A stretch of 64,000 bases of DNA, taken from NCBI GenBank assembly GCA_021847735.1, contig JAJZQD010000001.1:27936-91935 (forward strand), in the 5' to 3' direction. Source of the stretch: Bacillota bacterium. Lineage in GTDB: Bacteria > Bacillota > Thermincolia > Thermincolales > UBA2595. The translations under genes and the position numbers were made by a program. Position 1 is the first letter of the stretch, and each line of letters begins with the position of its first letter. Shown piece by piece: positions 51,619-61,582 of this stretch. The notes under the pieces were generated by a model. The model saw nothing but the letters and a program-made list of their open reading frames with translations. It searched no databases and had not been told where the DNA came from.

Positions 51619-52174
51619 AATCTACTTTAGGTGCCTCAGTAGCATTTTTGTTCACTTCAAAATACGGTTTAGAATCAAAACCTAAAATCCGGGCATAAAT
51701 CACCGTGGGAAAACTTCTGATGCTCTGGTCGTAAACCTGCACAGCCCCGTTATAGTCTTTCCTGCCTATATTGATGCGGTTTTCCGTCCCCGATAATTCA
51801 TCCATCAACTGTCTGAAATTGGCATCCGCCTTGAGATTTGGATAATTTTCCACCACTACAAGCAATCTTGATAAAGCACCTGACAATTCACTTTGCCCGG
51901 CCACCTGTTCATTCATTGACTTTGCCCCGCCAAGTTTGGCCCTGGCATCAGCCACACTCTTTATAACATCTTGTTCATGGATGGCATAGCCTTTAGTAGT
52001 CGCGACCAAATTCGGAATCAGGTCGTATCTCCTTTGCAACAGGCTGCCCAGGTCGCTCCACTTTTTGTTAACGTTTTCGTCCATAGACACCAGGTTGTTA
52101 TAGCTGCTAAATCCGCTTAGTATGACCAAAGCCAGTATCACCACCAGACCTATGGCAATCCATTTTCCTTTCAT
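51608..52174 (-). CDS. lemA: LemA family protein
   Basis: This 188-residue protein starts MKGKWIAIGLVVILALVILS, an N-terminal membrane anchor, followed by the four-helix LemA domain (NKKWSDLGSLLQRRYDLIPN, EHRINIGRKDYN-like ENRINIGRKDYNGAVQ). I start at ATG 52174, with GGGAGG upstream inside a longer frame that reaches 52213. The operon leader holds a candidate Mn riboswitch and terminator. Confidence 0.92.
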   Translation of the reverse strand: MKGKWIAIGLVVILALVILSGFSSYNNLVSMDENVNKKWSDLGSLLQRRYDLIPNLVATTKGYAIHEQDVIKSVADARAKLGGAKSMNEQVAGQSELSGALSRLLVVVENYPNLKADANFRQLMDELSGTENRINIGRKDYNGAVQVYDQSIRSFPTVIYARILGFDSKPYFEVNKNATEAPKVDFGK

Positions 52175-52330
52175 CTGTTCAAATCCTCCCTTTTTGTTGT
52201 CATGAAAATTCATTTACCTTGTTTATTACACTTTTTGTTGACAGTAATCCTCTAAATATAAGGTTTTTTTTCGAAACCCCTCCTTTCATTATACAATACA
52301 ATAACTACTGAAGGTGAATAACCATTAAAA

Positions 52331-52379
52331 CAAAAAGACCTTTACCATTTTTATGTATGGTAAAGGTCTGGCCTGACAA
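52331..52379 (-). terminator. Riboswitch-linked terminator before lemA
   Basis: On the minus strand AGACCTTTACCAT...ATGGTAAAGGTCT followed by TTTTG. Its left arm shares the CCTTT that also pairs with AAAGG at the riboswitch 5' end, so the two structures exclude each other. Confidence 0.85.
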
Positions 52380-52468
52380 AACTGTCGGTAAAACCGGGTG
52401 GTGCTATGAACGCCACCGTTCTGACGATTTTACCCGGCGGTACAACCCGCTGGCTACTCCCCTTTGGT
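52372..52468 (-). promoter_or_regulatory. Candidate yybP-ykoY (manganese) riboswitch
   Basis: The minus strand starts AACCAAAGGGGAGTAGC, the typical L1 sequence of yybP-ykoY, and ends GGCCAGACCTTT, similar to the conserved L3. AAAGG/CCTTT would form helix P1, and internal CCGGGTAAAATCG/CCGGTTTTACCG-type stems are possible. P1 overlaps the terminator, which fits an on-switch. Placement before lemA-TPM is atypical, so the call is tentative. Confidence 0.7.
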
Positions 52469-52483
52469 TATTTAGTTAACTGA

Positions 52484-52512
52484 ATTATATCTGTTCATTT
52501 CACTAAAGTCAA
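52484..52512 (-). promoter_or_regulatory. Promoter of the lemA operon
   Basis: On the minus strand TTGACT, 17 bp, TATAAT, ending about 15 nt before the riboswitch. Confidence 0.88.
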
Positions 52513-52612
52513 TTGCCTTTTTAGCCGGTTTTAGACCTTTTCAGGTCATATCTGCCGATTACTGTTTCCTGTAGGTTTGCAGGTATGCAAAGCCCGGCTA
52601 ATCATCCTTTCA

Positions 52613-53050
52613 CTAAACCACTCTGCGGGCCCCCAGGTAGCGCTTGTTCCAGTACTCATCGGCCAGGCTGTCAACCTTCACTCCCACAGAAGTGGTAGAG
52701 CTTATGAAAGCGTCCCCTCCAATAAATATACCGACATGGCTGACACCTTCGCCAGAGGTATTAAAATACACGATATCTCCCGGCTCCAAATTATTTCTCG
52801 ACACCGCAGTGCCAACCCGGGCCTGGTCGGCCGATGTCCTCGGCAAATCAATGCCACCACCTGCCTTAAAGACATACCGGGTAAACCCGGAACAATCGAA
52901 ACCTTCCGGGGAATGGCCGTTTCGCTTGTAAGGTGTCCCTCTTAAGGAAATCGCTATGCGGGTTATCTGGGCCGTAGATCTGGAGTTATCCCTGGAAGGA
53001 GACCGTTTCCTGGACGGTACCCTTTGCCCCGACTCGGGCAAAACCTTCAA
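52613..53050 (-). CDS. NlpC/P60 family peptidase
   Basis: This 145-residue protein is an NlpC/P60 cysteine peptidase: catalytic Cys in GFDCSGFTRYVF, His in GVSHVGIFIGG, plus LEPGDIVYF. The family cuts peptidoglycan stem peptides outside the cell. The frame begins with TTG 53050 after an in-frame stop and shows no signal peptide, and the preceding short frame MYFVQRGIFILG could be a displaced leader. Either the start is frameshifted or the protein is exported another way. Confidence 0.8.
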   Translation of the reverse strand: MKVLPESGQRVPSRKRSPSRDNSRSTAQITRIAISLRGTPYKRNGHSPEGFDCSGFTRYVFKAGGGIDLPRTSADQARVGTAVSRNNLEPGDIVYFNTSGEGVSHVGIFIGGDAFISSTTSVGVKVDSLADEYWNKRYLGARRVV

Positions 53051-53246
53051 TTTGGCTTATGCGTTAGCAATTCACCCCAGGATAAAAATCCCCCGCTGTA
53101 CAAAGTACATTCGGCACTGTTATAGGGTTAAACCAGACGGTAACTAAATGACCGTAGGGGAATGATTCTACAATCCTCCCCGATATCCTCTGTTATTTTT
53201 TTCCAATGATGTGGACAATTTGTGAAAAAGGGGCAGTCTATAGTAA

Positions 53247-53278
53247 GGGCTGTCCCAAATTGAATTTTGGGACAGCCT
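53247..53278. terminator. Hairpin terminator after yqeY
   Basis: A near-perfect GGCTGTCCCAAA...TTTGGGACAGCC hairpin lies 7 bp after the yqeY stop (minus strand). There is no long T run, so termination strength is uncertain. Confidence 0.6.
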
Positions 53279-53285
53279 CCTATAA

Positions 53286-53735
53286 CTACCCTAAAAACTC
53301 TTTAACAACCTGGTTAACAAGTTTTCCGTCGGCCCTTCCCTTTATCTTGGGCATGAGCTTTCCCATGACCTTGCCCATGTCTTTGGGCCCGGTAGGCTGA
53401 ACTTCAGCTATTACTCCTTTTACAAGGCTGCGGACCTCTTCCTCAGACATCTGTTCGGGAAGGTATTTGATAAGTATCCCGATCTCTTCCTGCAGCCCGT
53501 CGGCAATATCCTGCCGGCCTACTTTGACGTATTCCCCCAGGGCATCTCTTCTCTTTTTTACTTCCCTGGCCAAGACTTCAATAACTTCATCTTCGGAAAG
53601 TTCTTTCTTTTTGTCTATTTCAACATTCTTCAGGGAGGAACGAACCATGCGGATAACAGAAAGTCTCTTTTTACCGCTTTCCTTGTCTTTCATAGCGGTC
53701 TTCATATCTTCGGCAAGCTGTTCCTGAAGGGACAT
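53286..53735 (-). CDS. yqeY: GatB/YqeY domain protein
   Basis: This 149-residue YqeY-type protein contains the helical GatB tail-like domain (MVRSSLKNVEIDKKKELSED, GPKDMGKVMGKLMPKIKGRA). Related to the tRNA-binding part of amidotransferase GatB, its own function is unclear. The start follows AAGGAGGATTCCTA. It follows rpsU by 12 bp, the normal Bacillota order. Confidence 0.94.
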   Translation of the reverse strand: MSLQEQLAEDMKTAMKDKESGKKRLSVIRMVRSSLKNVEIDKKKELSEDEVIEVLAREVKKRRDALGEYVKVGRQDIADGLQEEIGILIKYLPEQMSEEEVRSLVKGVIAEVQPTGPKDMGKVMGKLMPKIKGRADGKLVNQVVKEFLG

Positions 53736-53747
53736 TAGGAATCCTCC

Positions 53748-53924
53748 TTAAACGAATTTCCTCTTCCTAGCTGCCTCAGATTTTTTCTTTCTCTTAACGC
53801 TTGGCTTCTCGTAGTGCTCGCGTCTTCTAAGTTCAGACAGTACCCCCGATTTTTGGCATGACCTTTTGAAACGCCTAAGGGCACTATCCAAGGTTTCATT
53901 TTTTCCGACTTTGACTTCAGACAT
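53748..53924 (-). CDS. rpsU: Ribosomal protein S21
   Basis: A 58-residue frame, [20 protein letters not shown] followed by RSCQKSGVL, is S21 of the small subunit. The C-terminus is the usual basic tail ([13 protein letters not shown]). GGAGGGA precedes ATG 53924. It is in its expected place before yqeY. Confidence 0.97.
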   Translation of the reverse strand: MSEVKVGKNETLDSALRRFKRSCQKSGVLSELRRREHYEKPSVKRKKKSEAARKRKFV

Positions 53925-54061
53925 TCATTATCCCTCCCTCCGCTACTGACAATGATGCAGAGAATAATCTTCGATAGTTTCTGTAACCATTGCCGCGTTG
54001 CCAGGGCATAAAATTACACATTGTTTATTATACTATATCCCGCGGTAAAGTGTCAACTCTA

Positions 54062-54403
54062 CTAAGCAAAGTCACGGAGTTGCTCCCCGCCGATAAGGTG
54101 GTAATGAAGGTGGAAAATAATCTGTCCACCTTCTTTGTTGCAGTTGGTCACCACACGATAACCTTTTTCCGCAATCCCGGCATCTCTGGCCAGTTTATTA
54201 GCCACCAAGTGGATGTGGCCAATCAAATCCACATTGTCTTCTTTGATGTCAAGAAGGTTAGACAAATGTTCCTTGGGAATAATTAAGAAGTGTACCGGCG
54301 CCAGGGGATTGATATCCTTAAAAACCAGCACCCTGTCGTCCTCATATACTATCTGGCTGGGAATTTCCTTGCGTACAATTTTGCAAAAAATGCAGTCCTG
54401 CAC
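54062..54403 (-). CDS. HIT family nucleotide hydrolase (HinT-like)
   Basis: This 113-residue protein has the family N-terminus DCIFCKIVRKEIPSQIVYED and the histidine triad region IIFHLHYHLIGGEQ. HinT proteins hydrolyse AMP-lysine-type substrates. It is upstream of rpsU in the same direction. Confidence 0.95.
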   Translation of the reverse strand: MQDCIFCKIVRKEIPSQIVYEDDRVLVFKDINPLAPVHFLIIPKEHLSNLLDIKEDNVDLIGHIHLVANKLARDAGIAEKGYRVVTNCNKEGGQIIFHLHYHLIGGEQLRDFA

Positions 54404-54514
54404 TTTTGCACACCCCCTTAAAAAATGTCAAATTCGAAAAAGCGCCGAAAAATGTACGGAAAAACTGTATTCGACGTAAAAAGGTAAAAATCCTTCCGTC
54501 CGCTTAATTTTAAC

Positions 54515-55825
54515 TCAAATCTTGATTTTCGCCAGCAAACTTGTCCCTTGAAGCTTTACAGTTCTGACCTCTACGAAGTTTCCCCTGAGATTCTCGGCGC
54601 TTTTAAACAAAACCTTTATATAGTTATCGGTCAGCCCTTCCCATACATCCTTTTCCTTATCAACCAACTGTTCGGCGAGAACTTCGACAGACTCTCCGAT
54701 AAACTTGGCGGCAAACCTCTTCTGGTTTTCCCGGCCGAGGGCTATCAACCTCTTACTTCTAGTATCCTTGGCCTCGGCAGATACCTGGTCCGGATACCCC
54801 GCAGCCGGCGTTCCTTTTCTGGGGGAATATTTAAACACATGAGTTTTACAAAAACCCACGTCCTTCACAAATTCCAGGGTGTTTCCGAATTCCTCCTCTG
54901 TTTCACCGGGGAAACCTACGATCACGTCTGTCGTAATGGCGATTTCAGGTATCTGGCCTCTCACAGCGCTCACCATGCGGGAGAACTCAAAGGCATTATA
55001 CTTCCTTTGCATGCGACTTAAAATGAGGTCATCCCCGCTCTGCAGCGGGATGTGCAAATGCCGGCATACCGTGCGGATTTCGGCAATAGCTCTGATTAGG
55101 CGGGGTGTGATATCGAGGGGTTCCACAGAGCCCAGCCTGAGCCTCTTTAAACCCGGTACAAGGGCAATCCTGACCACCAGATCCGCCAGGTCTATTTTCT
55201 CCAAAAGCCCGGTACCGTAAGCGCCAATATGAATCCCGGCGAGGACTATCTCACCGAAACCCTCATCCACCAGCTTCCTTACTTCCGCCAGGATGTTTTC
55301 TGGGTCACGACTCCGCAACGGGCCGCGGGCGTAAGGAATTATGCAGTATGTACAAAAGTTGTTGCATCCCTCCTGAATTTTCACGAAAGCCCGGGTCCTG
55401 TTCTCGTAGTCCAGAATAGGCATTTCTTCAAAAGATCGGTGGGAAACGATATCCTTCACGGCATTGACCGGGACCGGAGATTTACCGGCCTCTTCCACTA
55501 GCTGTACAATCCTGTCCCTGTCCCTGGTCCCGATAACCAGGTCCACCCCGGGAATTTCCAAAACTTCGCCGGGCGAAGTTTGGGCGTAACATCCGGTAAC
55601 GGCAATAACAGCATCAGGATTTTTTCTGACCGCCCGCCGGATTATTTGCCTTGATTTGCGATCCCCCAAGTGGGTAACAGTACATGTGTTGATTATATAT
55701 ATATCGGCCTTTTGGTCAAATTGCACGTTATCATAACCGTGGTGGCGGAAGAGGCTGGCCATAGCTTCGCTTTCATACTGGTTTGTCTTGCAGCCAAGAG
55801 TGTAAAGGGCAACTTTTTTAGCCAT
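54515..55825 (-). CDS. mtaB: tRNA t6A37 methylthiotransferase MtaB
   Basis: This 436-residue radical-SAM enzyme converts t6A37 to ms2t6A37. The N-terminal UPF0004 domain begins KVALYTLGCKTNQYESEAM with cluster Cys, VTGCYAQ follows, the radical-SAM triad is CNNFCTYCIIPYARG, and a TRAM domain ends the protein. ATG 55825 is used because GGGAGGGACCGTCA precedes it; a longer frame runs into rsmE. It overlaps rsmE by 8 bp. Confidence 0.95.
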   Translation of the reverse strand: MAKKVALYTLGCKTNQYESEAMASLFRHHGYDNVQFDQKADIYIINTCTVTHLGDRKSRQIIRRAVRKNPDAVIAVTGCYAQTSPGEVLEIPGVDLVIGTRDRDRIVQLVEEAGKSPVPVNAVKDIVSHRSFEEMPILDYENRTRAFVKIQEGCNNFCTYCIIPYARGPLRSRDPENILAEVRKLVDEGFGEIVLAGIHIGAYGTGLLEKIDLADLVVRIALVPGLKRLRLGSVEPLDITPRLIRAIAEIRTVCRHLHIPLQSGDDLILSRMQRKYNAFEFSRMVSAVRGQIPEIAITTDVIVGFPGETEEEFGNTLEFVKDVGFCKTHVFKYSPRKGTPAAGYPDQVSAEAKDTRSKRLIALGRENQKRFAAKFIGESVEVLAEQLVDKEKDVWEGLTDNYIKVLFKSAENLRGNFVEVRTVKLQGTSLLAKIKI

Positions 55826-56576
55826 TGACGGTCCCTCCCAAATCCCCCAGTTCATATAACACAAGGGCAACAGCCACAATACCGGCAGTTTCCGTACGCA
55901 TGATGCGGGGACCCAGCGATACCGGAAAAACCCCTCTGGCCCTGGCTGTCTCGGCTTCCCTCTTCGAAAAACCGCCTTCCGGGCCGATGAAGATAGCGAC
56001 CTCGTGTTTGGCACCTTTGTAATTCTTAAGGACATACCCTATTCCGCTGGTATGTTCCTCTTCCCAAGGCATAACAGCCATAACTTCTGCTCCCAACTGC
56101 CCCAAGGCTGTTTCAAAGGTCAAAGGCTCTAACACCTTGGGAACAACGGTCCTCCGGGATTGTTTGGCAGCCTCTTCCGCTACTCTCTGCCAACGCACCT
56201 GCCTGGCGCCGGCCTTTGCTGTATCCAGCTTCACAACGGTGCGCTCACAAACTATAGGGGCAATGCAGGCAACCCCCAGTTCCGTTCCCTTTTGAATCAC
56301 CAGTTCCATCTTGTCACCTTTGGGCAGCCCCTGGAAAAGGGTGACTTTTACCGGTGGTTCAGGTGAGGTCTCTTTTTCAGCAATTATGTCGCAAACTACT
56401 TCCCTGTTAGTTATTTCCCTGATCCTGGCTTCAAATTCCCTTCCGTTACCGGTAGAAATCCCAATTACATCCCCCGGCCGAAGGCGCAAAACCCGGTCAA
56501 TGTGTTTTACATCCGGCCCGGAAATCACAGCACAATTTTGTTTTATTGAATTTTCGGAAACGAAAAACCGGGCCAT
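55818..56576 (-). CDS. rsmE: 16S rRNA m3U1498 methyltransferase
   Basis: This 252-residue SPOUT methyltransferase has the N-terminal PUA-like part (RVLRLRPGDVIGISTGNG) and the trefoil knot motifs IFIGPEGGFSKREAE and LGPRIMRTETAGIVAV. It methylates U1498 in 16S rRNA. It follows prmA by 1 bp. Confidence 0.96.
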   Translation of the reverse strand: MARFFVSENSIKQNCAVISGPDVKHIDRVLRLRPGDVIGISTGNGREFEARIREITNREVVCDIIAEKETSPEPPVKVTLFQGLPKGDKMELVIQKGTELGVACIAPIVCERTVVKLDTAKAGARQVRWQRVAEEAAKQSRRTVVPKVLEPLTFETALGQLGAEVMAVMPWEEEHTSGIGYVLKNYKGAKHEVAIFIGPEGGFSKREAETARARGVFPVSLGPRIMRTETAGIVAVALVLYELGDLGGTVNG

Positions 56577-56577
56577 T

Positions 56578-57516
56578 TCAATCCTCCCTGACAGCCACCA
56601 AAGAGACCCATTCTCCTTCCCGGGTCACTTCTTCAACTACAAAGCCTTGTTGTTTAATATGTTTTAGGACTTCTTCCGCCCTGGCGGCAATAATTCCGGA
56701 GGCCACAAACCTCCCCCCGGTCTTAACCGCCTTAGCGGCGTCGGGGCATAATCTTATAATTACATCTGCTATAATATTGGCAGCTACAACATCAGCCGTT
56801 CCTTGGACACCGTCAAGCAGGTTGCCTGCCGTCACTTCCACAATATGTCCTACGCCATTAACCTTGACATTCTCCCTGGCCGCTTCGACGGCCACTTCAT
56901 CCATGTCTACAGCTTTAACTGCCCCGGCTCCCAGCTTGGCGGCCACTATAGAGAGGATGCCCGAGCCGGTTCCGATGTCAAAAACGTTTTCGCCGCCTTT
57001 GATTATTTTTTCAAGTGACTTGATACACATTGTTGTGGTAGAATGAGTTCCTGTTCCAAAAGCCATCCCGGGGTCAAGCTCTATAACCAGCTGCCCAGGC
57101 GCCTGACAATAGCTTTCCCAGGTGGGTTTTATGACAATTCGCTCACTTACCTGAACCGGTTTGTAATAAGCCTTCCACGAGTTGGCCCAGTCTTCCTCCC
57201 TGACATCGCTAAAATCCATACCTTTAACAGGGTCTGGCGTAAATGCACCTTGAAGGTTACAGAGCCGCTCTTTCAGTTGACGAATGCGTCCAGCTAATTT
57301 ATGGTCCCTAGGAAAATACGCCTTTACCGTAACATAATTTCTATTCAGCAGTTCGTCTGGAAAGGCAAAGGCATCCCAGACATTTTCCGCAATCCGCTGG
57401 TTTATCATAACAGGGTCTTCAATAGCTACCCCGCCGGCGCCACATTCAATTAAGATATCGGAAACGGCTTCGGCCGCGATTTTGTCTGCATTAACCGATA
57501 TTTCCCGCCAATTCAC
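56578..57516 (-). CDS. prmA: Ribosomal protein L11 methyltransferase
   Basis: This 312-residue methyltransferase has an N-terminal substrate domain and the C-terminal MTase with MAFGTGTHSTTTMCIKSLE, FDIGTGSGILSIVAAKLGA and ANIIADVI. GTG 57516 gives VNWREISVNADKIAAEAVSD, the normal family start, and AGGAAGTGG lies upstream; the longer frame to 57582 is not needed. It sits between dnaJ and rsmE. Confidence 0.95.
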   Translation of the reverse strand: MNWREISVNADKIAAEAVSDILIECGAGGVAIEDPVMINQRIAENVWDAFAFPDELLNRNYVTVKAYFPRDHKLAGRIRQLKERLCNLQGAFTPDPVKGMDFSDVREEDWANSWKAYYKPVQVSERIVIKPTWESYCQAPGQLVIELDPGMAFGTGTHSTTTMCIKSLEKIIKGGENVFDIGTGSGILSIVAAKLGAGAVKAVDMDEVAVEAARENVKVNGVGHIVEVTAGNLLDGVQGTADVVAANIIADVIIRLCPDAAKAVKTGGRFVASGIIAARAEEVLKHIKQQGFVVEEVTREGEWVSLVAVRED

Positions 57517-57735
57517 TTTACCACTTCCTATTTGTTTAGTTGCCAGTGGCCAGTAAAAAAATATTGGAATATAACTACTCAATAGCCTAAATTATTGTCC
57601 TATTTGTACTATAACATAAAAACCGGCTTTTCCCAACTTTTAAGGTTTGTCAAAGCAAAAATACCAACACGCAAAAAGGGATTAAAGGACGGAAATTTCA
57701 CTGTCCTAAAAAGGGCAGCTCATACGGCTAAGGAG

Positions 57736-57858
57736 GGAAGAGGCAGGTGTATTTCGCAGAGCGAGGCTGACGTCCGCCGGCCCGCGACCGCGTTAGCGGG
57801 AGCGGTCTTTATGCCGGCTGAGTTGTTGCTCGCTCGGAGGAATACACCTGCCTCTTCC
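57736..57858. repeat. GC-rich palindromic dispersed repeat, copy D
   Basis: GGAAGAGGCAGGTGTATT pairs perfectly with AATACACCTGCCTCTTCC. Internally GCCGGC and CCGCGACCGCGTTAGCGG add smaller stems and GTTGTTGCTCGCTCGGAGG is conserved. It lies in the dnaJ-prmA spacer. The rest of the spacer, 57583-57735, has no gene. Confidence 0.85.
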
Positions 57859-57907
57859 TTGCCCCAAATCAACGAGGCTGCCCCTTTTTTGAGACAACCC
57901 CTATTTT

Positions 57908-59041
57908 TTAGCCAATAATCGCATCCTTAACTTTTTCGAAAAAGCCTTTCTCTATCCCCGCAGGGTTTTCTCCCATGGTGGAGGCTAATTCTCTGAGCAG
58001 ATCTTTCTGTTGCTCCGTCAATTTGGCTGGGGTTACAACAGTGACTTTGACATGCTGGTCGCCCCTGCCGTAACCGTGTACATCCGGAATACCTTTCCCT
58101 TTGAGGCGGAAAAATGTGCCGGACTGGGTGCCCTCAGGCACCTTTAACTGCACCATGCCGTCCAGGGTAGGTACTTCCACTTCATCACCCAGGGCAGCCT
58201 GCGGGAAGGACACCTTGATTTCTGTTAGGACATCATTACCCTCACGCTTAAATACCTTGTGGGATTTCACTTTGATATAAACATAAAGGTCCCCATGCGG
58301 CCCGCCATGTTCCCCGGGTTCACCTTCGCCCGTAACCCGCAGCCTGGAGCCGGTGTCAACACCACCGGGAATCTTTACATGAATCTTGCGCGTTTTCTTG
58401 ACATACCCAGAGCCACTGCATTCGGGACAAGGACTTTCCACCGTTCTGCCTTCACCGTGGCATTGGTCGCAAACCCTGGACTGCACAAAACGTCCAAAGG
58501 GGGTAGACTGTGTATACTGCAGCTGCCCTGTGCCGCTGCACTTGGGGCACGTTACCGGTGAAGTGCCCGGTGCCGCACCGCTCCCCTTGCACTTTTCGCA
58601 TGTTTCCATGCGGGGAACGTTGATGTCTCTCTCCAGGCCAAAGGCAGACTCCTCAAAGGAAATATCGAGGTTATACCGCAGGTCTGCACCCTTGGCTGGA
58701 CCTCTACGCCTCTGGCCGCCACCGCCGAAAAAGGCTTCGAAAATGTCCCCAAAGCCGCCAAAATCAGACCCGCCAAAGCCGCCGAAGCCGCCGTACCCAG
58801 CATCACCGGTGCCCTGACCAAAGGCAGCATGGCCAAACTGGTCGTATTGGGCCCGCTTCTGTGGGTCAGAAAGTACCTCATAGGCCTCATTTATTTCTTT
58901 AAACTTAGCCTCGGTATCTTTGTTTCCCTGATTAACATCTGGGTGGTATTTCCGGGCCATTTTCCTGAAGGCTTTTTTTAGGTCAGCTTCGGAAGCATTC
59001 TTTTCGACTCCCAAGACCTCATAATAATCTCTTTTGCTCAT
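57908..59041 (-). CDS. dnaJ: Chaperone DnaJ
   Basis: This 377-residue DnaJ has the J domain with YHPDVNQGN, a Gly/Phe-rich linker, four zinc repeats ([32 protein letters not shown]) and the C-terminal substrate domains. It stimulates DnaK. Length is standard. It lies 50 bp after dnaK. Confidence 0.97.
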   Translation of the reverse strand: MSKRDYYEVLGVEKNASEADLKKAFRKMARKYHPDVNQGNKDTEAKFKEINEAYEVLSDPQKRAQYDQFGHAAFGQGTGDAGYGGFGGFGGSDFGGFGDIFEAFFGGGGQRRRGPAKGADLRYNLDISFEESAFGLERDINVPRMETCEKCKGSGAAPGTSPVTCPKCSGTGQLQYTQSTPFGRFVQSRVCDQCHGEGRTVESPCPECSGSGYVKKTRKIHVKIPGGVDTGSRLRVTGEGEPGEHGGPHGDLYVYIKVKSHKVFKREGNDVLTEIKVSFPQAALGDEVEVPTLDGMVQLKVPEGTQSGTFFRLKGKGIPDVHGYGRGDQHVKVTVVTPAKLTEQQKDLLRELASTMGENPAGIEKGFFEKVKDAIIG

Positions 59042-59091
59042 ATTTTTTAACCCCTTAAACTGCCTGAACTATTCCAGTATCTATTCTATTC

Positions 59092-60945
59092 CTACTTTTT
59101 ATCGTCGTCTACAACTTTATATTCGGCATCAACAACATTCTCATCCTCCGGGGCTTCCGCTCCACCGGGGGCGCCCTGAGTTCCTTCGGCGCCTGGGGCT
59201 CCCTGGGCCTGGGCGGTCTGCTGATACATCGCTGTGGTCAGTTCGTACAGCGGCTTGGTAAGTTCTTCGGATTTCTGTTTGATAGCCTCAGTATCAGTAC
59301 CGTTCAAGGCATCTCTGAGTTCCTTGATTGCCTGGTCTACTTTATCCACCAGGTTTTTGTCAGCTTTGTCACCGAAATCCTTGACGGTTTTCTCCGCTTG
59401 GTAAATCAGGGAGTCAGCCTGGTTCCTGGTTTCAACTTCTTCTTTGCGCTTGGCATCGTCGGCGGCATGAGTTTCGGCTTCCCGCACCATTTTATCAATA
59501 TCCTGGTCGCTGAGTCCGCCCGAAGCAGTAATAGTGATGGCCTGCTGGTTGCCGGTGGCCATATCTTTAGCCGAAACATGGACAATACCATTGGCGTCAA
59601 TATCGAACTTGACCTCTACCTGCGGAATTCCCCGGGGTGCCGGAGGAATACCTGTCAGCTGGAACCTGCCAAGGGTCTTGTTGCCGGCCGCCATTTCCCT
59701 TTCACCCTGCAGCACGTGGATTTCCACGGAAGTCTGGTTGTCAGAAGCCGTTGAGAATATCTGGCTCTTGGATGTCGGGATAGTAGTATTGCGGTTGATA
59801 AGTTTGGTGGATACCCCTCCCAGGGTCTCAATCCCCAGGGAAAGCGGAGTTACGTCCAGCAGCAGGACATCCTTGACTTCACCGGCCAGGACTCCGCCCT
59901 GGATGGCAGCCCCAAGGGCTACAACTTCATCGGGGTTGACGCCTTTGTGAGGTTCCTTCCCCGTAATTTTCTTAATGGCCTCCTGGACAGCCGGAATACG
60001 GGTGGAACCGCCGACCAGAATAACCTTGTCAATCTTTTCAGGTATCAAACCGGAATCAGACAACGCCTGCCTCGTGGGGCCCATAGTCTTTTCCACCAGG
60101 TCGGCAGTTAATTCATCAAACTTGGCCCTGCTTAGGGTCAGGTCAAGATGCTTGGGTCCCGATTGATCTGCTGTGATAAACGGCAGGTTGACATTAGTGG
60201 TGAGAACCCCGGACAGTTCGATTTTCGCCTTTTCTGCTGACTCTTTCAGCCGCTGCATGGCCATTTTATCTTTACCGAGGTCAATGCCGGAGTCTTTCTT
60301 GAACTCTTCAACCATCCAGTTGATAATCCTGTCATCGAAATCGTCACCGCCCAGGCGGTTGTTGCCACTGGTGGCCTTGACTTCAAATACTCCTTCACCC
60401 AGCTCCAGTATCGAGACGTCAAAAGTGCCCCCGCCCAGGTCGTAGACCAGAATGGTATGGTCTTCACCTTTGTCCAGCCCATAAGCCAGGGCAGCAGCCG
60501 TTGGCTCATTGATAATTCTTAAAACTTCAAGCCCGGCAATCTTCCCTGCGTCCTTGGTAGCCTGACGCTGGCTGTCGGAAAAATACGCCGGCACGGTAAT
60601 AACTGCTTTCTCAACTTTTCCTCCCAAGTAAGCTTCGGCATCTGTTTTCATTTTCTGCAGGATCATGGCCGAAATCTCCTGGGGGGTGTATTCCTTACCG
60701 TTTAGATTAACCGTGTGGCTAGAACCCATATGCCTCTTAATGGACATAACCGTCCCTTCCGGGTTGGTTACAGCCTGGCGTTTGGCAACCTGGCCGACCA
60801 GGCGCTCACCCGTTTTGGAGAAGGCTACGACCGACGGTGTCGTCCTGGCCCCTTCGGCATTGGGAATTACGGTAGCTTCCCCACCTTCCATCACGGCCAT
60901 ACAGGAATATGTCGTACCTAAATCAATACCAAGTACTTTGCTCAT
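59092..60945 (-). CDS. dnaK: Chaperone DnaK
   Basis: This 617-residue Hsp70 starts [20 protein letters not shown] and has [19 protein letters not shown] and the C-terminal substrate domain, with an [18 protein letters not shown] tail. It works with GrpE and DnaJ. It is 51 bp after grpE. Confidence 0.98.
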   Translation of the reverse strand: MSKVLGIDLGTTYSCMAVMEGGEATVIPNAEGARTTPSVVAFSKTGERLVGQVAKRQAVTNPEGTVMSIKRHMGSSHTVNLNGKEYTPQEISAMILQKMKTDAEAYLGGKVEKAVITVPAYFSDSQRQATKDAGKIAGLEVLRIINEPTAAALAYGLDKGEDHTILVYDLGGGTFDVSILELGEGVFEVKATSGNNRLGGDDFDDRIINWMVEEFKKDSGIDLGKDKMAMQRLKESAEKAKIELSGVLTTNVNLPFITADQSGPKHLDLTLSRAKFDELTADLVEKTMGPTRQALSDSGLIPEKIDKVILVGGSTRIPAVQEAIKKITGKEPHKGVNPDEVVALGAAIQGGVLAGEVKDVLLLDVTPLSLGIETLGGVSTKLINRNTTIPTSKSQIFSTASDNQTSVEIHVLQGEREMAAGNKTLGRFQLTGIPPAPRGIPQVEVKFDIDANGIVHVSAKDMATGNQQAITITASGGLSDQDIDKMVREAETHAADDAKRKEEVETRNQADSLIYQAEKTVKDFGDKADKNLVDKVDQAIKELRDALNGTDTEAIKQKSEELTKPLYELTTAMYQQTAQAQGAPGAEGTQGAPGGAEAPEDENVVDAEYKVVDDDKK

Positions 60946-60996
60946 AAGATATTCAACCTCCTGATTTATATATGTGATTTTAAAAAAAAGTAAAAC

Positions 60997-61548
60997 TTAA
61001 CTCTTGGCCACTTTCACCATAGCCGGCCTGATAACCCGGTCTGCCAGGAAGTAACCCTTCTGTAACTCCTCGACTACCGTGTTATCGGGGTGTTCTTCAC
61101 TGGGCACCTGCATAACGGCTTCGTGGAAATTCGGGTCGAATTCCTTCCCTACGGCATCCATTTCCTTAATACCTTCTTTTTCAAGGATACCTTTGAATTG
61201 CCTGTAGATAAGTTCCATGCCCTCCATGTACTGATTTACATCTTCACCTGATACCTTAAGGGCCCGTTCAAAATTATCGAGAATGGGCAGCAGGTTTGTA
61301 GCCAGCCGCATGGAACAATACCTGGACAAATCTTCCCGCTCCTGAGCGGTTCTCCTTCTGAAATTGTCAAAATCGGCCTGAACCCGCTGCAGGAGCTGCA
61401 GGTATTCATCAGCCTTGGCTTGGTACTTTTCTACCTCGCCCTGCTCGCCATTGACCTCCCCGGCGGTTTGGCTTATCTCTTCTTCAACGGTCGTTTCTCC
61501 CGGAGCCGTTGCGTTAATACCGTCAGTATGTTGTTCCTCTTTTTGCAT
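60997..61548 (-). CDS. grpE: Nucleotide exchange factor GrpE
   Basis: This 183-residue GrpE has a charged N-terminal coiled coil and the beta domain (EFDPNFHEAVMQVPSEEHPD, KGYFLADRVIRPAMVKVAKS). It releases ADP from DnaK. ATG 61548 is chosen with GGGGTGATA upstream; the longer frame to 61602 overlaps the chaperonin gene. Confidence 0.95.
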   Translation of the reverse strand: MQKEEQHTDGINATAPGETTVEEEISQTAGEVNGEQGEVEKYQAKADEYLQLLQRVQADFDNFRRRTAQEREDLSRYCSMRLATNLLPILDNFERALKVSGEDVNQYMEGMELIYRQFKGILEKEGIKEMDAVGKEFDPNFHEAVMQVPSEEHPDNTVVEELQKGYFLADRVIRPAMVKVAKS

Positions 61549-61582
61549 TCTTGTATCACCCCGTTCTAATTTCAAAGTTATG

